From: Streptomyces djakartensis
Lineage (GTDB): Bacteria > Actinomycetota > Actinomycetes > Streptomycetales > Streptomycetaceae
NCBI RefSeq assembly: GCF_014651075.1
Contig: NZ_BMWE01000006.1
Location: 1 to 64,000, forward strand
DNA: 64,000 bases
Direction of reading: 5' to 3'
Positions within the stretch are counted from its first letter, which is position 1; each line of letters opens with the position of its first letter. The notes under the pieces are model-generated. The model was given only the letters and a program-made list of their open reading frames with translations. It was not told the DNA's origin and did not search any database. The translations under genes and the position numbers were made by a program. This document shows, piece after piece, positions 28,094 to 35,189 of the stretch.

Positions 28094-29482
28094 CTACAGC
28101 TCCGCCGGAGCCGACCCCTTCAGACTGCCCAGGTCAAACGCGCCGGCCATCCGCGTGAACCCCGCATCACTGGGATGCAGATGATCCCCCGAGTCGTACT
28201 CGGCCTTCAGCCGCCGAGGGTCATAAGGATCCCGCAGTGCCTGGTCGAAGTCGGCCACCGCGTCGAACACCCGCCCCGCACGGATCTCCGCGTTGATGGT
28301 CTGCCGCACGGCCTCCCGAGCATCGGTGTACCCCCGGTGCCCGTAGAACGGCATCAGCGTCGCCCCCACGACCCTCAGCCCCCGCGCGTGAGCCTGCCCC
28401 ACCATCGTCCGCAGCCCCCCGAGGACCGCGTTCGGATCGGCGAGCCGCGGGTTGCGCAGGATGTCGTTGACCCCGAGGTCGATGACGACGACCTTGACGT
28501 TCGTCCGCTCCAGCACGTCCCGCCCGAAGCGGTTCAGCCCGCTGGGGTTGTCCGCCGGCCGGCCCAGCCCGTCCGTGAGGACCCGGTTCCCGCTGATGCC
28601 CTGGTTGACCACGCTGTAGCGAGGCAGGTCCCGCCGCCCGGCCGCGATCTCCGCGCGTAGCCGGTCGTACAGGACGTCGGTCCACCGGTTGTTGGCCCCC
28701 ATGGTGGAGGTGATCCCGTCGGTGATCGAGTCACCGAGGACGACGACCGTCCCGTCGGCCTCGTTGCTCAGTACGTCCAGCGCGGTCAGGTAACGCCACG
28801 AGCTGGTCTGCTCGGTGTACGGCGCACCCGTCGTGTCGGCCGCGTGGTCGCCCCGCGCGAGGTAGGAGATCTGCCGGGCGTGCCGGTGGTACGTCACCGG
28901 CCCGGAGCTGTTCGGCGTGTACGTCGTGATCAGGACGTCCGCGTCGTGCGGGATGACGACGCGCACGGCGTCGCTCATCACCTGCCGGCCGGGCGGGACG
29001 ACGACCGTGGGGCCGCCGTTGAAGGTCAGCTGCCGCAGGGTGTCCGGGAGCGCGGCGGCCGTGCCGCTTCCGGCGGCCACGGCGATCGAGGCGCGGGTGA
29101 TGCTCAGCGGCGACTGGCCGTAGAGATTGGACAGCGTCACGCGGGCACCCGTACCGCCGACGCTGGTGTGGACGACGTTGCGTACCGAGCGGTCCGCCAT
29201 ACCGGTCGTCTCCGTGCCGGGCTCGGCGGCGGCCGGGGAAGTGGACCAGGTGCCGACCCAGGTGCCGGTGGATGCGGGGGCGGCGTTGTTCGGGAGGCGG
29301 CCGTCGGCGAGGGCTCTCTGGGCCTGCGTACCGCGGTCGGACGCCACTCCGACGTATATGGCGGTGGAAAGGGCCATGATCGTTGCGACGACTACGGCCA
29401 AGAGGGCGCGGTACTTGGTGGGAGCGGTGGAAACCTGCTGCTGCGCAGCGGGCTCCACACCCCCGGCCCGTCCTCGGGTCAT
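28094..29482 (-). CDS. secreted or anchored SGNH/GDSL hydrolase
   Basis: 462 residues. One N-terminal hydrophobic segment ('RALLAVVVATIMALSTAIYVGV') acts as signal peptide or anchor, then a beta-rich domain is followed by an SGNH esterase core. The nucleophile Ser lies in 'VVVLGDSITDGI', Gly in 'QGISGNR', Asn in 'DLGVNDIL', and the Asp-His pair in 'DSGDHLHPSDAGF'. It probably hydrolyses esters of carbohydrates or lipids outside the cell. ATG 29482 follows GAGGAGA. Convergent with DUF1707 across the repeat region. Confidence 0.93.
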   Translation of the reverse strand: MTRGRAGGVEPAAQQQVSTAPTKYRALLAVVVATIMALSTAIYVGVASDRGTQAQRALADGRLPNNAAPASTGTWVGTWSTSPAAAEPGTETTGMADRSVRNVVHTSVGGTGARVTLSNLYGQSPLSITRASIAVAAGSGTAAALPDTLRQLTFNGGPTVVVPPGRQVMSDAVRVVIPHDADVLITTYTPNSSGPVTYHRHARQISYLARGDHAADTTGAPYTEQTSSWRYLTALDVLSNEADGTVVVLGDSITDGITSTMGANNRWTDVLYDRLRAEIAAGRRDLPRYSVVNQGISGNRVLTDGLGRPADNPSGLNRFGRDVLERTNVKVVVIDLGVNDILRNPRLADPNAVLGGLRTMVGQAHARGLRVVGATLMPFYGHRGYTDAREAVRQTINAEIRAGRVFDAVADFDQALRDPYDPRRLKAEYDSGDHLHPSDAGFTRMAGAFDLGSLKGSAPAEL

Positions 29483-29646
29483 GCTCTTCAGTTCTCCTCA
29501 GGCGATGGGAGCCTCAGGCTCCGATCTGATGTGCCCATGATGCGGCATGGGCCGGGGAAAGTGCACACGGACCCCGTGGCAGAACCCCTCCCGACAGACG
29601 CCGGGAACTCCTGTTCCGTTCCAGGAGTCGGTCAGGAAGGGACAAT

Positions 29647-31017
29647 GTGTGCGAGATCACCAGGCGGGTGGAGCGGATGGAACAGACAAAAGTGGAAGAA
29701 AAGGTCAGCGTCCGAGGGCAGCATGCCCGCCCCGGCGCCGCCGTCAACCGCGCGATGACGACCTTCAGTCCGGCGGACGAGGAGAAGCAGCGCGGCGTGC
29801 GCCGCATGAAGCTCACTGCGACCGGGCTCCTGCTGTTCGTCGCCCTGGTCTACGTCCTCGCCAAGTGGGCCCAGAACTCCGGCGCGGGCCCCTGGGCCGG
29901 CTATGTCGCCGCCGCCTCCGAGGCGGGCATGGTCGGCGCGCTCGCCGACTGGTTCGCCGTCACCGCCCTGTTCCGCCACCCCCTCGGCATCCCCATCCCG
30001 CACACCGCGATCATCCCCACCAAGAAGGACCAGCTGGGCGTCTCCCTGGGCGAGTTCGTCGGCGAGAACTTCCTCTCCGAGGACGTCGTACGGCAGCGGC
30101 TGCGCGCCGTCGGCATCGGCAGCCGCCTCGGCGCCTGGCTCGCGGTCCCCGAACACGCCGGCCGGGTCACCGCCGAGCTGTCCACCGCCCTGCGCGGCGC
30201 CCTGACGGTCCTGCGCGACTCCGACGTCCAGGCCGTCGTCGGCGAGGCGATCACCCGCCGCGCCAACGCCCAGGAGATCGGCCCCGGCATCGGCAAGATG
30301 CTGGAGAAGGTCGTCGCGGACGGTGGTCACAAACGGGTCGTCGACCTCGTCGTCAGTCGTGCGCACGACTGGCTGGTGCTGCACCGCGAGGAGGTGATGG
30401 GCGCCGTGGAGGGCGGCGCCCCCGGCTGGACGCCGAAGTTCGTCGACAAGAAGGTCGGCGAGCGCGTCTACAAGGAGCTGCTGCGCTTCACCACCGAGAT
30501 GCGCGACATGCCCGCCCACCCCGCCCGCGGCGCCCTCGACCGCTTCCTCACCGACTTCGCCTCCGACCTGCAGTCCGACACCGACACCCGCGCCCGCGTC
30601 GAGCGGCTCAAGGGCGAGGTGCTGGGCCGCGGCGAGGTCCAGGACCTCATCGCCAGCGCCTGGACGGCCGTACGGTCCATGATCGTCGCCGCGGCGGAGG
30701 ACGAGCGCAGCGAGCTGCGGCTGCGCGTGCGGGCGTCCCTGCTGTCCCTGGGTTCCCGGATGGCGGCCGAGCGCAAGGTGCAGGACAAGGTCGACCAGTG
30801 GGTGGAGGACGCGGCCGTCTACGTCGTCACCACCTACCGCAAGGAGATCACCTCCCTGATCACGGACACGGTCGCGAGCTGGGACGCCGAGCACACCACG
30901 AAGAAGATCGAGGCGAACATCGGCCGCGACCTGCAGTTCATCCGCATCAACGGCACGGTGGTCGGTTCGCTGGCCGGGCTGCTGATCTACACCGTGACGC
31001 ACGCCATCGGGGCCTGA
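29647..31017 (+). CDS. DUF445-family membrane protein
   Basis: 456 residues from GTG 29647 preceded by AGGAAGGG; ATG 29677 after GGTGGAG is equally good. One N-terminal helix 'TATGLLLFVALVYVLAKWAQ', the conserved 'GAGPWAGYVAAASEAGMVGALADWFAVTALFRHPLGIPIPHTAIIPTKKDQLG' (DUF445 hallmark), a long amphipathic helical middle, and a C-terminal membrane segment. Family function is unknown. Monocistronic. Confidence 0.92.
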   Translation: MCEITRRVERMEQTKVEEKVSVRGQHARPGAAVNRAMTTFSPADEEKQRGVRRMKLTATGLLLFVALVYVLAKWAQNSGAGPWAGYVAAASEAGMVGALADWFAVTALFRHPLGIPIPHTAIIPTKKDQLGVSLGEFVGENFLSEDVVRQRLRAVGIGSRLGAWLAVPEHAGRVTAELSTALRGALTVLRDSDVQAVVGEAITRRANAQEIGPGIGKMLEKVVADGGHKRVVDLVVSRAHDWLVLHREEVMGAVEGGAPGWTPKFVDKKVGERVYKELLRFTTEMRDMPAHPARGALDRFLTDFASDLQSDTDTRARVERLKGEVLGRGEVQDLIASAWTAVRSMIVAAAEDERSELRLRVRASLLSLGSRMAAERKVQDKVDQWVEDAAVYVVTTYRKEITSLITDTVASWDAEHTTKKIEANIGRDLQFIRINGTVVGSLAGLLIYTVTHAIGA

Positions 31018-31054
31018 GAAACCGCTCAGGGCGTAAGAGAACCCGGTCAGGGCA

Positions 31055-31086
31055 CTCGCTCGGAATTCCGCTCGCTCGGAATTCCG
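31055..31086. repeat. 16-bp tandem direct repeat upstream of MFS gene
   Basis: CTCGCTCGGAATTCCG occurs twice in direct tandem (31055-31070, 31071-31086), ending 20 bp before the MFS ATG at 31106. GGAATTCC within each unit is palindromic, so the repeat could be an operator. Confidence 0.55.
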
Positions 31087-31105
31087 CTCGATGGGGAGGG
31101 AGCCC

Positions 31106-32647
31106 ATGACCACCGCACAGGCCGGGACCGGCCGAACCGTGACAACCGACATACCCGCCCGCCTGGACCGCCTCCCGTGGTCGCGCTGGCACTGGACGAT
31201 CGTCATCGGTCTCGGCACCGTGTGGATCCTCGACGGCCTCGAAGTCACCGTCGTGGGCAACATCGCCAGCCGGCTGTCGGAGCCCGGCAGCGGCCTGCCC
31301 ATCACCTCCGGCGAGGTCACCGGCCTGGCGGCCGCCCTGTACGTGGCCGGGGCCTGCTCGGGCGCCCTGTTCTGGGGCCGCCTCACCGACAAGTGGGGCC
31401 GCAAGAAACTCTTCATGATCACCCTGGCGGTCTACCTCGCCGCCACCGCCCTCACCGCGGTCGCCTTCGACACCTGGTGGTTCTTCCTCTTCCGCTTCCT
31501 CACCGGCTTCGGCATCGGCGGCGAGTACGCGGCCATCAACTCCGCGATCGACGAGCTGATCCCCAAGGAGTACCGCGGCCGCGTCGACCTGATGATCAAC
31601 GGCAGCTTCTGGCTGGGCGCGGTCTTCGGCTCGCTGCTGTCGATCGTCGCGCTGGACACCGACATCTTCGCCGCCGACGTCGGCTGGCGGCTCACCTTCG
31701 CGCTCGGCGCGGTCCTGGCCCTGGTGATCCTCCTCGTCCGGCGGCACGTCCCGGAAAGCCCGCGCTGGCTGCTGATCCACGGCCGTGACGACGAGGCGGA
31801 ACGCATCGTCTCCGGGATCGAGCGGGAGATCGAACGGGAAAGCGGCGAGCCGCTGCCGCGCGCCGAGGGCGAGATCACCATCCACCAGCGCCGCAGCGTC
31901 TCCTTCCTGGAGATCGGCCGCACCGTCTTCTCCGACTACCGCCGCCGCGCCGTCCTCGGCTTCTCCCTCTTCATCGGCCAGGCCTTCCTCTACAACGCCA
32001 TCACCTTCGGCTTCGGCGCGATCCTGACGACGTTCTTCGACGTCCCGAGCGGCAACACCGGCTACTACTTCGCGGTCATCGCACTCGGCAACTTCTTCGG
32101 ACCGCTGCTGCTGGGCAAGCTCTTCGACACGGTCGGCCGCCGCATCATGATCTCCGGCACCTACCTCCTGTCCGGCCTGCTCCTGTTCGGCACGGCCTGG
32201 CTCTTCGGCCAGGGCTCCCTGACCGCGACCACGCTGACGGCCTGCTGGTGCGTGGTGCTGTTCTTCGCCTCGGCGGGCGCCTCCAGCGCCTACCTCACGG
32301 TCTCCGAGGTCTTCCCCATGGAGACCCGCGCGATGTCCATCGCCTTCTTCTACGCCATCGGCACCGCCGCCGGCGGCATCAGCGGCCCGCTGCTCTTCGC
32401 GGACCTCACCGGCACGGGCAAGGTCGGCGACACCGCGCTCGCCTTCCAGATCGGCGCCGGACTCATGTGCCTGGCCGGCCTGGTGGCGGCGGTCCTCGCG
32501 GTCCGCGCGGAACGCCGCTCCCTGGAGGACATCGCCACACCGCTGACGGCGGCGCCGGGCGAAGCCGAGCCCGCGGCCCGCGAGGGCGGCGGCAAGTCCC
32601 AGGGCCGTGAGCCGGATGCGCGGGGTTCGAACCCGGCCACGGCGTAA
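31106..32647 (+). CDS. MFS transporter (sugar/aromatic-acid porter type)
   Basis: 513 residues, about 12 membrane helices. Motif A is 'FWGRLTDKWGRKKLF'; 'FRFLTGFGIGGEYAAINSAIDELIPKEYRGRVD' is typical of metabolite:H+ symporters. ATG 31106 follows GGGAGGGAG. The C-terminal 50 residues are disordered. Substrate unknown. Ends 22 bp before the promoter of the tRNA-Gly-like gene. Confidence 0.92.
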   Translation: MTTAQAGTGRTVTTDIPARLDRLPWSRWHWTIVIGLGTVWILDGLEVTVVGNIASRLSEPGSGLPITSGEVTGLAAALYVAGACSGALFWGRLTDKWGRKKLFMITLAVYLAATALTAVAFDTWWFFLFRFLTGFGIGGEYAAINSAIDELIPKEYRGRVDLMINGSFWLGAVFGSLLSIVALDTDIFAADVGWRLTFALGAVLALVILLVRRHVPESPRWLLIHGRDDEAERIVSGIEREIERESGEPLPRAEGEITIHQRRSVSFLEIGRTVFSDYRRRAVLGFSLFIGQAFLYNAITFGFGAILTTFFDVPSGNTGYYFAVIALGNFFGPLLLGKLFDTVGRRIMISGTYLLSGLLLFGTAWLFGQGSLTATTLTACWCVVLFFASAGASSAYLTVSEVFPMETRAMSIAFFYAIGTAAGGISGPLLFADLTGTGKVGDTALAFQIGAGLMCLAGLVAAVLAVRAERRSLEDIATPLTAAPGEAEPAAREGGGKSQGREPDARGSNPATA

Positions 32648-32668
32648 CGGCGCCCACCCGGCGTGCGC

Positions 32669-32674
32669 TATAGT
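32669..32674 (+). promoter_or_regulatory. -10 element of the tRNA-Gly-like gene
   Basis: TATAGT in 'gcgctatagttgat', a near-consensus -10 in otherwise GC-rich DNA, 42 bp upstream of the tRNA 5' end. No good -35 hexamer at the expected spacing. Confidence 0.6.
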
Positions 32675-32715
32675 TGATCTGTGTCCAGCCGCCGGAACTC
32701 CGGCTGACGGACAGT

Positions 32716-32788
32716 GCGTTGGTGGTCCAAGGAAAGACGTCCCGCTTCCTGCGGGGAGATGCAGGTGCAAGGCCTGCCCGGCGCTCCA
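32716..32788 (+). tRNA. tRNA-Gly(UCC)-like gene with altered T-loop
   Basis: 73-nt cloverleaf. Acceptor GCGUUGG/CCGGCGC (seven pairs, two G-U), D-arm GUC/GAC with a loop containing GG, anticodon stem UCCCG/CGGGG around CUUCCUG (anticodon UCC, Gly), variable AGAU, T-stem GCAGG/CCUGC with loop UGCAAGG, discriminator U, encoded CCA. GlyRS identity elements (G1-C72, C2-G71, U73, C35 C36) are present. The T-loop reads G-UGC instead of G-UUC (position 55 is G). tRNA-Leu in this window encodes no CCA. Same GUGC replacement is known from staphylococcal tRNA-Gly species used for cell-wall bridges. Confidence 0.8.
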
Positions 32789-32792
32789 GATC

Positions 32793-32827
32793 AAGAACCC
32801 GGCCCTCTGATTCAGGGCCGGGTTCTT
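32793..32827. terminator. terminator of the tRNA-Gly-like transcript
   Basis: Perfect 14-bp stem AAGAACCCGGCCCT / AGGGCCGGGTTCTT, 7-base loop, starting 5 bp after the CCA. Together with the -10 at 32669 it defines a transcript of about 150 nt with a 5' leader hairpin (CAGCCG/CGGCTG around 32686-32707). Confidence 0.88.
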
Positions 32828-32837
32828 CGTTTGCCGC

Positions 32838-33005
32838 GGGCTTCGTCGTCTGTCGCCGGATTCTTCCTCTGCCGCGGGGTTCTTCGTGCGGCGCCGGGTT
32901 CTTCCTCGGCCGCGGGGTTCTTCGTGCGGCGCCGGGTTCTTCCTCGGCCGCGGGGTTCTTCGTGCGGCGCCGGGTTCTTCCTCTGCCGCCGGGTTCTTCG
33001 TGTGC
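32838..33005. repeat. 38-bp tandem repeat array after the tRNA-Gly-like gene
   Basis: Three close copies of a 38-bp unit beginning GGGGTTCTTCGTGCGGCGCC, starting at 32876, 32914 and 32952, flanked by degenerate copies on both sides. Each unit holds two half-repeats of the form (C)GCGGGGTTCTTC. That string resembles the right arm of the adjacent terminator, CCGGGTTCTTCG, so the array probably grew by slippage of terminator sequence. Confidence 0.85.
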
Positions 33006-33043
33006 CGGGGGCCGGCCGGTGCGCCAAGGCCCCCGGACCCGAG

Positions 33044-33346
33044 TCAGCCGCGCCGATCCGCCACCGCCCACGAGGCCAGCCCCACGGCCCCCGCCACCGC
33101 GAACACGGCAGGCCAGGCCCCCACCTTCCTCGCCAGCGGATGCGACCCCGCGAAGGCGGCGACATACGCGGCCGACAACGCCCCCGCGGCCACCCCGCCG
33201 GCCGACTCCCGCCACTGCCGGGCGGCCGCCACCCCCGCGACGGCGAGCACGGCCCCGCCCAGCGGCCGCTGCCTGGTCCAGCGAGCCACGCCGTACCCGC
33301 CGACCAGACCGCTCGCGGCGACCACCGCGCTGGGAACCTTCGCCAT
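33044..33346 (-). CDS. small multi-helix membrane protein
   Basis: 100 residues from ATG 33346 preceded by AGGAGG. Ala/Val/Gly-rich, three or four hydrophobic segments ('AVVAASGLVGGYGVARW', 'GAVLAVAGVAAARQW', 'GALSAAYVAAFAGSHPLAR', 'WPAVFAVAGAVGLASWAVA'). The pattern resembles small Streptomyces membrane proteins of unknown function. Divergent from hsp20. Confidence 0.75.
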   Translation of the reverse strand: MAKVPSAVVAASGLVGGYGVARWTRQRPLGGAVLAVAGVAAARQWRESAGGVAAGALSAAYVAAFAGSHPLARKVGAWPAVFAVAGAVGLASWAVADRRG

Positions 33347-33462
33347 CTCTGCCTCCTGCGTTCTGCCTCCGGAAACTGCTTGAGATCTTGAGGCTAACTC
33401 CCGCGGTGAGGGGCACATGCTTCAGGGCGCGGAACACGCCCACCCCGAACCTGAGCCCAGGG

Positions 33463-33491
33463 TTGTCAACTTTTCTTTACCGAGCTATATA
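33463..33491 (+). promoter_or_regulatory. promoter of the Hsp20 gene
   Basis: TTGTCA (33463-33468), 17-bp spacer, TATATA (33486-33491), in a locally A/T-rich stretch, about 57 bp upstream of the start codon. A good match to the housekeeping sigma-factor consensus. No HAIR or CIRCE element was seen. Confidence 0.75.
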
Positions 33492-33547
33492 AGAAGGCGA
33501 AGAACGTAGGGCATCGCAGAGACAGCGCCTGAAGAGAGGAGTGACCA

Positions 33548-33973
33548 GTGATGCTCATGCGCACGGACCCCTTCCGTGAACTCGACCGGCTCACTCAGCA
33601 GGTTCTCGGCCCCGCCGCACGCCCGTCGGCGATGGCGATGGACGCCTACCGCTCCGGGGACGACTTCCTCGTCCACTTCGACCTCCCCGGCATCGACCCG
33701 GAGACGATCGAGCTGGACGTCGAACGCAACGTCCTGAACGTACGAGCCGAACGCAGGTCCCCCGCCCCCGAGGGCGCGGAGATGCTGGTCGCCGAACGCC
33801 CCACCGGCTCCTTCACCCGCCAGCTGTTCCTCGGCGACACGCTGGACACGGAGCGCATCGACGCCTCCTACGAGGCCGGTGTCCTGACCCTGCGCATCCC
33901 GGTGGCCGAGCAGGCCAAGCCGCGCCGCATCCAGATCACGGGTGGCGACAGCCGCAAGCAGATCAGCGGCTGA
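33548..33973 (+). CDS. Hsp20 / small heat-shock protein
   Basis: 141 residues from GTG 33548, with ATG 33551 next to it. Residues '[19 protein letters not shown]' are the N-terminal arm; the alpha-crystallin domain runs from '[34 protein letters not shown]' to '[36 protein letters not shown]'. ATP-independent holdase, cytosolic. The strong promoter suggests high or stress-controlled expression. Followed by a hairpin. Confidence 0.95.
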   Translation: MMLMRTDPFRELDRLTQQVLGPAARPSAMAMDAYRSGDDFLVHFDLPGIDPETIELDVERNVLNVRAERRSPAPEGAEMLVAERPTGSFTRQLFLGDTLDTERIDASYEAGVLTLRIPVAEQAKPRRIQITGGDSRKQISG

Positions 33974-33992
33974 CCGCACCCACGCACCCACC

Positions 33993-34029
33993 GGGCCGGT
34001 CCCGCGGCACCCCACCGCAGGACCGGCCC
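33993..34029. terminator. hairpin after Hsp20
   Basis: 10-bp stem GGGCCGGTCC / GGACCGGCCC with a 17-base loop, 19 bp after the Hsp20 stop. The loop is long, so termination is plausible rather than certain. Confidence 0.6.
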
Positions 34030-34108
34030 ATCCCCCCAGCACACCCCGCGCCGCCACGCGCGAAGCCGCCGACGCGACGCGACACCGGACACGGAGGAAG
34101 ACCCACCC

Positions 34109-34606
34109 ATGAGCCTGACTACGGTGCCCAGCGCGACAACGGGGCGCACGGCCCCGGCCACCGTGATCCCCGCCCCGTCGCACACCCACCGCCCCGCGAG
34201 CGACGACAACGGCTGGACCCGGCTCATCGAGGCCGTGCGGGAGTCAGGCCAGTACGTCACCAGGCCCGAGGCGGAGAGCGTCACCCGCATCGTCCTGTCC
34301 GCACTCGGCGGCCACGTCATCGGCGACGAACGGGTCGACCTCGCCCGCGCCCTGCCCGAGGAGGCCGCCCGGCTGGTCGCCTCCCAGATCCCGGCCACCC
34401 GCCCGCTGACCGCGGCGGAGTTCGTCGACTCCGTCGCCGCCCGCATCGAGGGAGCCACCCCCGCCACGGCTCGCTGGGATGTCAGCTCCGTCCTCAGCGT
34501 GCTGCCACCCCTGGTCGGCGACGACCTGATCACCCGCATCCTGACCCAACTCCCGCCCGGTTACGCCCTGCTGTTCGGACGGGCGGATCTGAGCCCGGCG
34601 TCGTAA
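34109..34606 (+). CDS. DUF2267-family protein
   Basis: 165 residues. Residues 1-35 form a flexible Thr/Pro-rich segment; the rest ('WTRLIEAVRESGQYVTRPEAESVTRIVLSALGGHVIGDERVDLARALPEEAARLV', 'EFVDSVAARI', 'VLSVLPPLVGDDLITRILTQLPPGYALLFG') is the alpha-helical DUF2267 domain. In Streptomyces such genes often accompany hsp20-like genes and envelope-stress genes. Function unknown. A strong terminator follows. Confidence 0.88.
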   Translation: MSLTTVPSATTGRTAPATVIPAPSHTHRPASDDNGWTRLIEAVRESGQYVTRPEAESVTRIVLSALGGHVIGDERVDLARALPEEAARLVASQIPATRPLTAAEFVDSVAARIEGATPATARWDVSSVLSVLPPLVGDDLITRILTQLPPGYALLFGRADLSPAS

Positions 34607-34621
34607 GCACTGAGGCGTGTA

Positions 34622-34659
34622 CGTCGGCCACCCCTGGTGAGGACGAGGGGTGGCCGACG
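34622..34659. terminator. terminator after DUF2267 gene
   Basis: 14-bp stem CGTCGGCCACCCCT and complement with a 10-base loop, between the convergent DUF2267 and secreted-protein genes. Confidence 0.88.
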
Positions 34660-34728
34660 CGCAGGTTGCCTCGGCACGCGTTCCGCCCATCACATCAGCC
34701 CGGCCGGGAGGCCCCGGCCGTCACGTGT

Positions 34729-34998
34729 TCAGGACTCGTCGTCCACGATGAGCGCCCAGGCCCGCTTGCCGCTCTTCCAGGCGCAACGCCAGTAGGAGTA
34801 GGCGGAGTTCTCTCCATCCGCCTCACACCTTGCCAAGGTCGGGTAGTAGCCGACGATGATCTCACGCTGGATGGTGTTCGTGGTCGTCGTGCCCCTGTCG
34901 ACGGGCGCGGGGGCGGCCTGCGCGGCGGCGGTGGTACCACCGGTCAGCATGACGGCTCCCACCACGGCGGCGCCGGCAAGCGCGAGTCGATTACGCAT
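34729..34998 (-). CDS. small secreted protein
   Basis: 89 residues from ATG 34998 preceded by GAGGAGAA. Signal peptide 'MRNRLALAGAAVVGAVMLTGG...AQA', cleavage around 'AQA-APAPVD'. Mature domain 'IVGYYPTLARCEADGENSAYSYWRCAWKSGKRAWALIV' contains two cysteines likely to form a disulfide. Resembles short Streptomyces secreted proteins of unknown role. Divergent from the SARP gene. Confidence 0.8.
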   Translation of the reverse strand: MRNRLALAGAAVVGAVMLTGGTTAAAQAAPAPVDRGTTTTNTIQREIIVGYYPTLARCEADGENSAYSYWRCAWKSGKRAWALIVDDES

Positions 34999-35189
34999 GC
35001 TTCTCCTCGAGGTCGAATGAGTTGATGCCCTTGTTCCCCTGTGGCCGCTGTACGGCCGGGGACGTGCCACTCACAGTGCAAGGGCGGGTGTCGGCAAACC
35101 TTCGGAAAAGCTGGAATCCGCCTGGAACCCCAGGTCGGTGGCGCCCAGAGTGTGTGGCGTAGGGCTGGCCGGGTGTCGCAGGGGGTGTG

